Positions 1 to 9,440 of a stretch of DNA of 64,000 nt are shown in pieces. The position numbers and the translations under genes are program-made. Within the stretch, counting starts at the first letter, position 1. The number at the start of each line of letters is the position of its first letter. Location: positions 2,019,696 through 2,083,695 of the forward strand of contig JABACO010000013.1 of the NCBI GenBank assembly GCA_013339895.1, in the 5' to 3' direction. Below the pieces are notes generated by a model. It saw only the letters and a program-made list of their open reading frames with translations, had not been told where the DNA came from and made no database searches. The DNA comes from Ephydatia muelleri (taxonomy: Eukaryota; Porifera; Demospongiae; Spongillida; Spongillidae).

Positions 1-950
1 TGCACCTCTAAGACAGGGTTTGGCGACTGTGTGTTTCTACTGGAGGGAATCAATTTATTTAAGGTCAGTGTGTTTGCACTTACATGTACCCTCAGATGAC
101 GAAATGTAGGCACGTCTTTTTAACATGCACACAAAGACAAGCCAGACAGCTTAAAGACATGTGAGGATATAACAAAGAGATGCTGTCCCTACAAGATATG
201 TGATTTTTCATTAAAACCTACACAAAGACATCCAGCCCATACAACACCACTAAAACAGCAAGTTATTATTGTAATCCTTAACTTCCATGTGCATGGCTTT
301 TATCATATACAGCAACAAGTAGCTATCTTGCTAATGCTATTTGTCTAATACACAGTGACACTCGAGACTAAAAAGCAATATTAACGGATGCCGCCAAGCT
401 TATATATCTGTCTGTGAAATTCACTTTTTGGCTGATTTTACAGGTACGAAATTGAGTACACTCAATATATCAGTATGTCTCTTATGTTCATTTGACTAGT
501 ATCCCCCACTCATTCCTCTCTCATCCCATTTCTTTTTCTCCTCACACAGGACCTGGTGTATAGACGAAGTATGCAGTCACACTTAGAGTGTGCCAGGTCG
601 ATTTAACCGCTAATTAAGTACCAAGTTTTTGAGGGCCCATGCAGCTTAAAGCTATGTTTCCCTGTATCTCTTCTCATCTCCCTTCCTTTTCCTACCTCCT
701 CCCCCTCTGCAGAAAATCTCTGGGCACACGAGCAGCGTTATTTGTCTGTGAAATTCACTTTTTATCATGTACATGATTGAAAAACACTTATGCATCATTC
801 TCTAAACAATAATGGCTGAAGTATTTTCTTTTTTACAGGTACGAAATTGAGATTTATCCAGTACCCTCATCTCTCTTATGTTCAGTTAACTATTATATAT
901 TTTTATTTCTTTAATCTTTATTTCTACTTTGTTTGCACTACGATTTGATC
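1..950. other. Non-coding, with an internal direct duplication
   Basis: I see no convincing coding region here. Two related blocks, about 405-500 and 741-890, share CTGTGAAATTCACTTTTT, then TTTTACAGGTACGAAATTGA, then CTCTTATGTTCA. This is an imperfect direct duplication spaced about 340 bases apart. The TTTTACAG|GT part resembles a splice acceptor, but no flanking reading frame supports an exon. Confidence 0.5.
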
Positions 951-959
951 ATATAAACA

Positions 960-1240
960 GTGCTGCATGTACAGTTGCCGACCTGCACGCGATCCTTTTC
1001 GAACCAAATGGAAACATATATAAATAGTAACAAGACAGACCGAAGAAAAAGGTTAATCAGTTGTTACAGAAGCAGCATACATGTATATAGTTGGCGACCT
1101 GTGATCATTGTGGCTTTTGATTTTCGAACCAAATGTGCTGTTACAGACCGAATTGAAACTGCATACATAGTTGACGACTTACAGCTTTTGCTTTTCGAAC
1201 CAAATGTTACGTGCATGCAAGGGTTGGAAATACATTTCAA
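960..1240. repeat. Imperfect short repeats with CGAACCAAATG
   Basis: Three blocks share a core like 'GACGACCTG...CTTTTCGAACCAAATG' near 995-1010, 1120-1135 and 1190-1205, separated by diverged spacers. The open frame across it is low in complexity and ends in a glycine run from the following G tract, so I treat it as non-coding. Confidence 0.45.
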
Positions 1241-1255
1241 CCAGGGAATACGGTC

Positions 1256-1450
1256 CGGGGGGGGGGGGGGGGGTGGGGGGGGGGGGGGGACTCAGTTCCC
1301 TAGGGAATTGAGTCCGGTTAATTGGTTTTGTACAACCAGGGAACTCGGTCCGGGGGACCGTATTCCCTAGGGAGTTGGGTCCGGGGGGGACCGTATTCCC
1401 TAAGGGAATACGGTCCGCCGGACCGAAAATTGGGCCGGACCGTATACCCT
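1256..1450. repeat. Poly-G tract and GGTCC/GGGAATACGGT palindromes
   Basis: A G run of about 32 bases, interrupted by one T, is followed by several copies of TCCCTAGGGA-type and GGTCCGG-type palindromes. An almost perfect inverted repeat, ACCGTATTCCC/GGGAATACGGT, lies near 1389-1413. It forms the junction between the upstream repeats and the truncated gag gene. Confidence 0.6.
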
Positions 1451-1979
1451 ATGACACCGGCACTTCCATAGTATCAGCGCCACCAAACCGCAAAGCTTCT
1501 TCAACGGTCACGGCTTCTTCAATAGCTTTATCGAGTGCAGTTGGACGACCTTTCAACATAACCTGGCGAGCGATGGAAGGACGAAGACCAGACAAAAATG
1601 TTTGCAGCAGCACCGCGGAACCCACATCTTCTTCAGGGTAAGCCTCTTTAAACGCCTTTCGCAACTGCGTAGCGTAGTCCATTACGCGTTCCCTGTCGTC
1701 TTGGTAACGGGAATTGAAATATCTAGCCGCCACTACCGGGTCTTTCTTAATCCCGGCCTTCCTTTCAAGGGCTTGCTTCACGTCTTCCAACGACCTTTTT
1801 TCATCCTCGCCAAGGTCCATATAGTAGTCGACAAGGTTGCCCCGCAACAACGTCGGTAAAATTAGCAATTGCTTTTCCGCTTGCCACTGTTTCGCCACCG
1901 CCGCAAGACGAAACCTTTTCCAAGCATGTTCAAAATTGTCCGCTGAAATCTCCGGAAGTACTATACTGTCCTGTGCCAT
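1449..1979 (-). CDS. Ty3/gypsy-type Gag (capsid part), truncated
   Basis: This 176-residue frame starts with MAQDSIVLPEIS and has the usual layout of a Ty3/gypsy retrotransposon Gag: an N-terminal segment with 'FEHAWKRFRLAA' and 'LLILPTLLRG', then a helical capsid-like core ('ARYFNSRYQ', 'VMDYATQLRKAFKEAYPEED', 'LLQTFLSGLRP'). It stops before any CCHC zinc knuckle, protease or pol, at the G-rich junction near 1449. The start lies just downstream, on the minus strand, of a primer-binding-like site and an LTR-like block. That is the normal order LTR-PBS-gag, so this is the 5' end of one element. Gag would package the element RNA. No frameshift is visible in the retained part. Confidence 0.78.
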   Translation of the reverse strand: MAQDSIVLPEISADNFEHAWKRFRLAAVAKQWQAEKQLLILPTLLRGNLVDYYMDLGEDEKRSLEDVKQALERKAGIKKDPVVAARYFNSRYQDDRERVMDYATQLRKAFKEAYPEEDVGSAVLLQTFLSGLRPSIARQVMLKGRPTALDKAIEEAVTVEEALRFGGADTMEVPVS

Positions 1980-1985
1980 TCTGAA

Positions 1986-2000
1986 CCACTTCTGACACCA
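1986..2000 (-). other. Retrotransposon primer-binding site
   Basis: Read on the minus strand this is TGGTGTCAGAAGTGG, one base inside the LTR-like block and about 7 bases upstream of the gag start codon. TGG plus a tRNA-3'-end-complementary stretch is the classic position and form of a minus-strand primer site in Ty3/gypsy elements. The tRNA identity was not determined. Confidence 0.65.
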
Positions 2001-2001
2001 A

Positions 2002-2154
2002 TGTAACGTAGGTTCTCACAAAGTATAATATCAAATATCCCGACTCCCTAGTTGCCACGCAACTGCCAATATATACACGTATAACACAACCAATCACAAT
2101 ACACGCACACAATGACCAATGATATAATACTATATGTTTCATATACGCCACACA
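2002..2154 (-). mobile_element. Short LTR of a Ty3/gypsy-type element
   Basis: On the minus strand the block starts TGTGTGGCG and ends CCTACGTTACA, so it has the TG...CA/TGT...ACA ends of an LTR and is 153 bases long. It is followed by a primer site and gag. No second LTR occurs nearby, so this is a 5' fragment. Its outer edge abuts the DIRS-like element at 2155, which suggests that one inserted beside or into the other. Confidence 0.6.
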
Positions 2155-2738
2155 TGGTGGCCGGATGGCTGGCTGCAGTACTCATGGCCACCAGAAATGG
2201 TGGAGACGCACATCACACCGAAAGAGGCGTTACCAATTGTGTTAGCCTGCGCAGTTTGGGGAGAGGAGTGGAACAATAAGAAGATCCATGTCTATTGCGA
2301 CAATGAGGCGGCGGCCATCAGCTTGAACGCGGGCAGCTCGAAGGATACGTGGACGATGCACTTGATCCGGTGCTTGTTTTTCATTAAGGCAAACTTTGGG
2401 CTAAGGTTAACCATCTCACATATCCCGGGAAAGGACAACAAATTAGCTGACGCTTTGTCTCGCAATGATTTTGCGTATTTCCACACACAGGTTCCGGCAG
2501 CACGGCGGTACAACATCCCTCCACAGCTGGAGAGCGTCTTGGTGACCACCCGACCGGACTGGACCTCGGTCAATTGGGCGCAATTATTCAGCAATTGTTT
2601 TCGGCGGGTATTGCGGACTCGACCAGAAACACGTACAGGTCAGGAAGTGACCGCTATATCAAGCTGTGTGCCACATTGGGTATCGCACCATTCCCAGTAT
2701 CCCAACGTTCACTATCACTATTTGTCGCGTCTCTATAT
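2155..2738 (+). pseudogene. DIRS-like retroelement: RNase H and start of recombinase
   Basis: The first part encodes an RNase H-like domain: 'VYCDNEAAAISLN', then 'SHIPGKDNKLADALSRND'. This resembles the RT/RNase H region of DIRS-type retroelements. The reverse transcriptase itself is missing upstream. Near 2580-2600 the reading frame changes and continues as the helical N-terminal part of a tyrosine recombinase ('DSTRNTYRSGSDRYIKLC', 'SLSLFVASLY'). It is interrupted at 2739 by a MITE. Frame changes and the missing RT mean it cannot be functional as it stands. Confidence 0.7.
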
Positions 2739-2739
2739 A

Positions 2740-3362
2740 CAGGGTGTCCCACAATCAAGGAAAATTCCTTTTAAGATCAATACAACTTGCTAATTAACCC
2801 TTAATTATCAATTTATGTAATAATACATTGGGAAGAAATTATGACATTGATAAATAATTACCATATTTAACTTGTAATTAACTAAAATCAAAAAATAATA
2901 ATTAGCTTAAATAAATTAATAATCAATTAGTCACAATAAAAAATCACAAACTTAACTTCTACATTAGTGAATATCCTGCTTGTTATGTTTCATGAAATTT
3001 AATTCAGTTAGTTGATTAATAAATTCAAACCAATCATTCAAGATAAAGTGACCATCCATATTCAAGTTACAATAATTAATGTCAATTAATAACATTTTAG
3101 TTACTTGGCTAAATGTGTAACTAAAGTTAATCAACTAATTCCTTTGCTGAGTTATTAATGATCAAACATTTGATTTTCGGGCACTTGATTATGGTTAGTT
3201 CTGCATATTTTCATTTATTTCTAGTTATCCATTAATTAAAAATTTAAATTAATATCATCAGCAAATCTTCCTGTATGAACTAGTTATTAATGATCAATAC
3301 CCACCAATGTAATTATATGTGGTGAATTTTTATCGAATTTTCCTTGATTGTGGGACACCCTG
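2740..3362. mobile_element. AT-rich MITE with 28-bp TIRs and TA duplication
   Basis: The ends are perfect 28-bp inverted repeats beginning CAGGGTGTCCCACAATC, flanked by TA on both sides (2738-2739 and 3363-3364). The inside is AT-rich and non-coding. A TA target duplication and a CAGGGTGTCC terminus point to the Tc1/mariner-type cut-and-paste group. It splits the recombinase domain of the DIRS-like element, so it inserted later. Confidence 0.88.
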
Positions 3363-3364
3363 TA

Positions 3365-4177
3365 GAGATGGCTTAGCCGGCTCCACAGCCAAGACGTATT
3401 TGTCAGGCGTCCGATTTGCACAGATCTCCTTGGGGGGGAAAGATCCGGACATTGGGGGCATGCCACACCTCGAGTACGTCTTGATGGGATTCCGCAAGCT
3501 GGCAGTGGGGAAACCTCGCCCGCGCCTACCCATAACTCCCCCTATCCTGAGGAAGATGTGGGGCATATGGTCGAGGGTACCGGAGAGATGGGATGCATCC
3601 ATGCTTTGGGCTGCTTCTTGCATGTGCTTCTTCGGCTTCCTGCGATCGGGGGAGATAGTGGTGCCTTCTGATGGAGCCTACGACCCGTCCGCCCACCTCA
3701 GTTACGGAGATGTACGAACCGATAGCCTGGTTAACCCGTCCTACATCACGGTGGCAATAAAGGCGTCCAAGACGGATCCTTTCCGAAAAGGAGTGACGGT
3801 TCACATTGGAGCGACGAAGAGCCAGCTCTGCCCGGTGGCCGCAGTTTTAGCCTACATGGTCCAGCGGGGCCGGATCACAAGCAGGACCTTTCTTTCTATT
3901 TGAAGATGGTCGCCGTTTAACGCGGGACCGCCTGGTGGCAGAAGTCAGAAGGGCACTGGAAAGGGCCGGGGTGGACCCCTCTCACTACTCCGGTCACAGT
4001 TTCAGGATCGGAGCAGCGACTACGGCAGCAGCATGTGGTCTGCAAGACTCCCTGATCAAGACACTGGGGAGGTGGGAGAGTGCAGCGTACACGGTTTACA
4101 TCCGAACCCCTCCATCCCAGTTGCGTTCAGTAGCGGCAAAACTGATTGCCCCCCAGGCCGATTTGGAGCAGTTGTAA
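3365..4177 (+). pseudogene. DIRS-like tyrosine recombinase (rest of domain)
   Basis: This continues the recombinase after the MITE: 'STAKTYLSGVRFAQ', 'MCFFGFLRSGEIVVPS' (carrying the first catalytic Arg) and 'VAIKASKTDPFRKG'. After a one-base frame change near 3885-3900 come 'SGHSFRIGAATTAA' (the H-x-x-R box) and 'LGRWESAAYTVYIRTP' (Trp and catalytic Tyr). All R...HxxR...Y elements of a phage-integrase-like tyrosine recombinase are visible. Such enzymes insert DIRS elements as circular DNA without a DDE integrase. The frameshift makes this copy inactive. Confidence 0.83.
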
Positions 4178-4179
4178 TG

Positions 4180-4500
4180 TAGATGTGTGTTGTATAACAC
4201 GAATCACAGCCCAGGCAATTCCGTATGGGATTTCATTATCGGGACCTGGGTCAGGGCATGCAGAGGGCACTAGAGCGATCACCTAACTACAGCTTGGGGG
4301 GGAGGGGTCTTGGCATATACCCCTCCTTGGGGAAAAGTGGGGACTTCACGTCCCACCCCCCCAAGCTGGCATAAGGGGTGGGGCTACTTCCCACCCCCAT
4401 CCCTCTCCCCCCCTAGATTCCTCCAGATCAGAAGCTATGCAACAGCATTGCTACGACTACTCAGTTACCGACAACACATTAACACGTAGGCGGGACCCCG
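4180..4500. other. Non-coding tail with G-rich/C-rich inverted pieces
   Basis: GC-rich sequence follows the recombinase stop. Short complementary stretches (AGCTTGGGGGG near 4292 and CCCCCCAAGCT near 4350) could pair and may be remains of DIRS terminal repeats. No gene is seen. Confidence 0.4.
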
Positions 4501-4554
4501 TTACTGAACGATCTTTGGAGAGCTGGCTGTGGAGGTAACACGGCATTCTTCATA

Positions 4555-5824
4555 TCTGAACCTGCGTCAGCAGGTTCAATATAGGATTGATTGAGGAGTC
4601 ATGAATGTCATTAAAAATTTTCAGTTGCGTCGCGAGGGACAACGAAGAAACGGATAGCTTTTCTCTTTGCAGCAATCGAACGACAACACCAAGATCTACG
4701 TTTTGGTGCTAGTTTCATGTCATAAAACTATGCCCTTCTAGACCAACTAAGAACCTGTTTCTCGTGCCCACGCCCCAAAAAATTGTTGGTCGTCGTCGTC
4801 GTCGTCGTCGTCGTCTTCTTCTCCGTCAAGTATAACTCACGCTAGGAATGGTTTTAAAGAACGGCGATAGTACCAATCGCTTCAGAATTTACCGGCGCGG
4901 TGCCCCTTAAGGTAATAAAGAAGCTACAACGAAAAAGTACTATATACGGTATGGGTATATTACTATGTTCTAAATACAGGAGTATGGATAATTTTAGGCA
5001 GTATCTGAACCTGCGTCAGCAGGTTCAATATAGGATTGATTGAGGAGTCATGAATGTCATTAAAAATTTTCAGTTGCGTCGCGAGGGACAACGAAGAAAC
5101 GGATAGCTTTTCTCTTTGCAGCAATCGAACGACAACACCAAGATCTACGTTTTGGTGCTAGTTTCATGTCATAAAACTATGCCCTTCTAGACCAACTAAG
5201 AACCTGTTTCTCGTGCCCATGCCCAAAAAAATTGTTGGTCGTCGTCGTCGTCGTCGTCTTCTTCTCCGTCAAGTATAACTCACGCTAGGAATGGTTTTAA
5301 AGAACGGCGATAGTACCAATCGCTTCAGAATTTACCGGCGCGGTGCCCCTTAAGGTAATAAAGAAGCTACAACGAAAAAGTACTATATACGGTATGGGTA
5401 TATTACTATGTTCTAAATACAGGAGTATGGATAATTTTAGGCAGTATAAATACTCCAACAGGCACAAAATCCTCATCACATTACAGTTATGAAGCTTCGT
5501 TGACACGGAGAAAAAAAAAACTTATGAAACAAGTAAATAAAAACCTTCTCTAACGAGAAAGTTGGTGGGCATATAGGATTGACAATGTTGGTGTAAAAAG
5601 CACGGAAACAAGTGTGACAGAAATGTTACTGGAAAATTGAAATAGGCCTATATTTAGCCCATTTTCTCAGGCGTGCGCTGCCTAAATGTGACTGGGCTAA
5701 ATATAGGCCTATTTCAATTTTCCAGTAACATTTCTGTCACACTTGTTTCCGTGCTTTTTACACCAACATTGTCAATCCTATATGCCCACCAACTTTCTCG
5801 TTAGAGAAGGTTTTTATTTACTTG
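4555..5824 (+). mobile_element. Helitron-like non-autonomous element, with tandem 449-bp TC end
   Basis: In plus orientation it begins TCTGAACCTGC and ends TTTACTTG. The empty site at 14577 reads ...CGTA^TAGTC, so insertion was between A and T with no target duplication. It starts with a hairpin (9-bp stem, GTCA loop on this strand). It ends with a palindrome at 5530-5824 (132-bp arms, about 31-nt loop) that ends at the CTTG terminus. The first 449 bp (4555-5003) are repeated in tandem at 5004. The internal open frames, including one of 69 codons, are also present in the other copy but resemble nothing I know. It is almost identical to 6218-7037 in reverse. Confidence 0.85.
5530..5824. repeat. 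295-bp palindrome at the CTTG end of the left Helitron-like copy
   Basis: Arms of about 132 bases are perfect reverse complements around a 31-nt loop. The outer end reads TTTTTATTTACTTG and is the element terminus. The same palindrome occurs at 6218-6512 and a diverged version at 27702-27981. Confidence 0.9.
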
Positions 5825-5874
5825 TAGTCAGTAGGGACTGTTGCGTCTATAGCCGTTATAACGCTACGCGTCTG

Positions 5875-5938
<64 letters not shown>

Positions 5939-5948
5939 ACACACACAC

Positions 5949-6044
<96 letters not shown>
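5875..6044. repeat. (CA)n microsatellite
   Basis: About 84 CA units with two interruptions (ATACAC and ACGCAC). It lies inside the duplicated host segment between the two Helitron-like insertions. Its Thr-His and Cys-Val open frames are artefacts of the repeat. Confidence 0.97.
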
Positions 6045-6045
<1 letters not shown>

Positions 6046-6217
6046 ACCTCGTGCCGCATACACGAAACAAGGTCTTCTGATAATGGAAATACATTTAGTA
6101 ATGAGACTTCAAAGCTTGGGGACGATGCTTTGATCGAGTGGTACTACATTAGCCCTGACGGAAGCAAGGTACTGTCAATGTGGCCTTTGTGGCATATGTC
6201 ACTGGTGTTGTTATATA

Positions 6218-7037
6218 CAAGTAAATAAAAACCTTCTCTAACGAGAAAGTTGGTGGGCATATAGGATTGACAATGTTGGTGTAAAAAGCACGGAAACAAG
6301 TGTGACAGAAATGTTACTGGAAAATTGAAATAGGCCTATATTTAGCCCAGTCACATTTAGGCAGCGCACGCCTGAGAAAATGGGCTAAATATAGGCCTAT
6401 TTCAATTTTCCAGTAACATTTCTGTCACACTTGTTTCCGTGCTTTTTACACCAACATTGTCAATCCTATATGCCCACCAACTTTCTCGTTAGAGAAGGTT
6501 TTTATTTACTTGTTTCATAAGTTTTTTTTTCTCCGTGTCAACGAAGCTTCATAACTGTAATGTGATGAGGATTTTGTGCCTGTTGGAGTATTTATACTGC
6601 CTAAAATTATCCATACTCCTGTATTTAGAACATAGTAATATACCCATACCGTATATAGTACTTTTTCGTTGTAGCTTCTTTATTACCTTAAGGGGCACCG
6701 CGCCGGTAAATTCTGAAGCGATTGGTACTATCGCCGTTCTTTAAAACCATTCCTAGCGTGAGTTATACTTGACGGAGAAGAAGACGACGACGACGACGAC
6801 GACCAACAATTTTTTTGGGCATGGGCACGAGAAACAGGTTCTTAGTTGGTCTAGAAGGGCATAGTTTTATGACATGAAACTAGCACCAAAACGTAGATCT
6901 TGGTGTTGTCGTTCGATTGCTGCAAAGAGAAAAGCTATCCGTTTCTTCGTTGTCCCTCGCGACGCAACTGAAAATTTTTAATGACATTCATGACTCCTCA
7001 ATCAATCCTATATTGAACCTGCTGACGCAGGTTCAGA
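6218..7037 (-). mobile_element. Helitron-like non-autonomous element, 820 bp
   Basis: On the minus strand it begins TCTGAACCTGC (7037) and ends TTTACTTG (6218). The empty site near 14985 reads TATATA^TATTTAGC, giving an A^T insertion with no duplication. The 3' palindrome spans 6218-6512 and the TC-end hairpin spans 7014-7035 (on the plus strand TGAACCTGC, loop TGAC, GCAGGTTCA). Next to the hairpin lies CAATCCTATAT, which also occurs in the palindrome arm. It is a single, full-length version of the element at 4555-5824. Confidence 0.87.
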
Positions 7038-7300
7038 TATGTAGCTCATCTTTGCTGATGTAATTCATCGCACCTTGTATATTACCACTGACGAAGGACA
7101 GAGCTATACTGGACATGATGTCCCATTTGTACCGGACAAGCTGGTCTTCCAGAAGCAAACCATTCCCAACTCTAAGAGTGATGTTGTCCTTGGTTACGAC
7201 AGCACTGCACAAAGTGTAATTGAGCTTGTATCCTTCCCATTCCATCCTGGTCTCCTTTCCCAAACACTGAATTTGAAGTGGAGTTGTGAAGCACTGAATT
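7038..7300 (-). pseudogene. Unidentified minus-strand reading frame, broken copy
   Basis: On the minus strand it reads '...TLCSAVVTKDNITLRVGNG', 'VRYKWDIMSSIALSFVSG', 'AMNYISKDEL'. The paralogue at 14910-15170 continues past this point to 'CHKGHIDSTLLPSGLM', whose coding lies here at about 6130-6217, beyond the insertion. So the Helitron-like element at 6218-7037 interrupts the frame. I do not recognise the protein. Conservation of the frame in two duplicated copies only shows recent duplication, not function. Confidence 0.35.
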
Positions 7301-7835
7301 TTTTTATTAGCCATACATTTCTATTGCGTGCAGTAGAAATGTATGTGCTAGGGCCTTTTTCGTGGAAACGATCCCATGTGCTGAAATGAAACTTTGTTGC
7401 GGGAGTTGTATTATTGGCTCTTAAGTTTCGTACCCAGACCCACATTTCATCTCCCTCGTGAGTGCGTCGTTTTATCGGGTGCGCTCGGGTGCTCCATGCA
7501 TACTGGACGTGACAAGGATGTACATACCAGCTGTGATACACATCACAAAGGCAGGACCTCTGCTGAGTGAGAGGCGCAGAAACAATTTCGGAGAAAATAC
7601 TATTGCTAGACTAGACATCCTGCATGACACACCACAGATTAATTAGCTTCAACAATAAATTAATTGGCCAGCAGAAAAAGTCTAGTGCCTGAGTATACAA
7701 CAGAGCCTATGCAAAAGAAAGGATTAAAAAAATAATAAGACCATGCCTGGGTCGAATAGCAATATCAATGATGGAAATTGCTATGGCTGACGTGGATGAT
7801 GCTATACCTCATTGGAAGGAAGCTGGTTTGAAATA
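7300..7835. other. Non-coding spacer
   Basis: No convincing gene. The stretch 7334-7378 on the minus strand (GGGATCGTTTCC-CGAAAA-GG-CCTAG) resembles 63490-63520 on the plus strand, so it is probably part of a dispersed repeat. ACATTTCTA...TAGAAATGT at 7315-7345 is a small inverted repeat. Confidence 0.4.
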
Positions 7836-7837
7836 AT

Positions 7838-8310
7838 TAAGGGGAGCCTTTGGGGAGCCTTTGGGGAGCCTTTGGGGAGCCTTTGGGGAGCCTTTGGGGA
7901 GCCTTTGGGGAGCCGTTGGGGAGCCTTTGGGGAGCCTTTGGGGAGCCGTTGGGGAGCCGTTGGGGAGCCTTTGGGGAGCCGTTGGGGAGCCTTTGGGGAG
8001 CCTTTGGGGAGCCTTTGGGGAGCCTTTGGGGAGCCTTTGGGGAACCGTTGGGGAGCCTTTGGGGAGCCGTTGGGGAGCCTTTGGGGAGCCTTTGGGGAGC
8101 CGTTGGGGAGCCTTTGGGGAGCCTTTGGGGAGCCTTTGGGGAGCCTTTGGGGAGCCTTTGGGGAGCCGTTGGGGAGCCTTTGGGGAGCCGTTGGGGAGCC
8201 GTTGGGGAGCCTTTGGGGAGCCTTTGGGGAGCCTTTGGGGAGCCTTTGGGGAGCCTTTGGGAAGCCTTTGGGGAGCCGTTGGGGAGCCTTTGGGGAGCCT
8301 TTGGGGTTGC
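7838..8310. repeat. 11-bp G-rich minisatellite, about 42 copies
   Basis: The unit is CCTTTGGGGAG with a CCGTTGGGGAG variant, repeated with almost no spacing errors. All plus-strand frames stay open because 11 is not a multiple of 3 and no frame of the unit has a stop. The resulting 'GEPLGSLWGAF' and 'PKAPQRLPKGS' peptides are therefore artefacts. GGGG every 11 bases on the plus strand would allow G-quadruplex formation. Confidence 0.95.
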
Positions 8311-8362
8311 TTGTGACTATCCGCTGAAAGAGGCACTGAGATGATTTCGAAACGGAAGGCAC

Positions 8363-8626
8363 GGTTGAATTAGATGGTTTGGATACTTGTCTGCCGCAGA
8401 TATGGAATCATAGTTATGCAAACAATATGCTGCATGTAAATATCATTAATCTTGTTCAAGTATCAGTTTTTACTACTCAGCAAATATAGTGCCAACCGAA
8501 GTGTTGATTAATCTTCTCAGTGTTTACACTTCTAAGTGCAACTTGATGCGCAGAGCGCTGCACACCACGGCCGTTTGCGGCCATTGAAATTGTGGCCTCC
8601 ACCTCCGTAATATTGAAGTGATAACG
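8363..8626. repeat. Direct repeat, copy A (partner 9441-9685)
   Basis: GAATTAGATGGTTTGGATAC through GTAATATTGAAG is nearly identical to 9441-9685, apart from a roughly 20-bp deletion in the second copy. The two copies flank a fold-back element. Confidence 0.85.
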
Positions 8627-9014
8627 TATGCCCTAGAAACAACCACCGGCCTCCTGTGAAACTTCAGGCTATATGAGAACATAACTAGTTCAGTCGACAT
8701 TTTACAAGCCATACAATGAAAAGGCCTATTTATGGCTCATATCACATGACTTAATATTGTTCTCCGTTACGAACTTCAGCGTCGAAAGCAGCTACCTTTA
8801 GAAGGACCTTCATAACTTAAAAGCACAAGTGTATCGTCCCCAGACCCACATGACGGAACGACAGTACGCATCATGTGGGTTTGGAAACAAAACGAATAGA
8901 CAGAAGGTATATTATACTATACACGCATAAAGTAGTGCAAATGTATTGGGAATTATCGCGACAATTTTTGTTTGCTTGGACGGGGGACGAATAGCAGTCG
9001 AGAGGTTTCTCTTC

Positions 9015-9440
9015 CAAAAGTTATACTGAAAATTGGATAAAATTAATAATAGTGGATTAAAATAATAATGGATAAAAATCTTTTACCTTCCACAGAGTAA
9101 AGACGCTGCTTTTTTTGGCTGCAACAATATTCAAAGGAGTTGTAGAGCATCTTAAGGAGAATAGCCTCCATGACACGTTGAGCTTTGGCAAGCAATGGTA
9201 GCGCTTTTCTCCGTGTGTGAAGATCGCATCAACTCATTTTTCAGATGCGTATATCTTCGCACACGCGGACAAAAGCGCTACCATTGCTTGCCAAAGCTCA
9301 ACGTTTCATGGATGATATTCTCCTTAAGGTGTTCTACAGCTCCTCAGTTTGAATATTGTTGCAGCCAAAAAAATCAGCGTCTTTACTCTGTGAAAGGTCA
9401 AACATTTTTATCCCATATTCAATCCATATTTTATAACTTC
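9015..9440. mobile_element. Fold-back element, about 425 bp
   Basis: Long imperfect inverted arms (about 9015-9226 and 9253-9440) surround a small loop. Recognisable paired pieces are GCAAGCAATGGTAGCGCTTT with its complement, GTAAAGACGCTG with CAGCGTCTTTAC, and AAGGAGAAT with ATTCTCCTT. No protein is encoded. Structures like this are typical of palindromic MITEs or fold-back DNA elements. The termini were not defined by a target duplication. Confidence 0.75.

Larger units (their letters stand above)
4480..7300. repeat. Duplicated segment, copy 1 (matches 14505-15240)
   Basis: The pieces 4482-4554, 5825-6217 and 7038-7260 align in order with the uninterrupted segment 14508-15220. The match includes AACACGTAGGCGGGACCCCG, the CA repeat and its flanks, and the stretch reading GAGTGGTACTACATTAGCCC. 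Copy 1 is broken twice by Helitron-like insertions, while copy 2 is intact and serves as the empty-site reference. Confidence 0.85.

Noticed and set aside
2134..2793. Single 219-residue open frame running across the DIRS/MITE border
   Set aside because: The last part ('IQGVPQSRKIPF') is translated MITE terminal repeat, so it is not part of the original protein.
5818..6094. Long Cys-Val and Thr-His reading frames over the CA repeat
   Set aside because: They are direct translations of the microsatellite and have no domain, start context or exon support.
6535..6744. 69-codon frame present in both short Helitron-like copies
   Set aside because: Identity of the two copies reflects recent duplication. 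The peptide resembles nothing known and the 6.9-kb member does not keep it.
7802..8362. Five overlapping long open frames over the 11-bp minisatellite
   Set aside because: The repeat unit lacks stops in every frame, so open frames are expected by construction.
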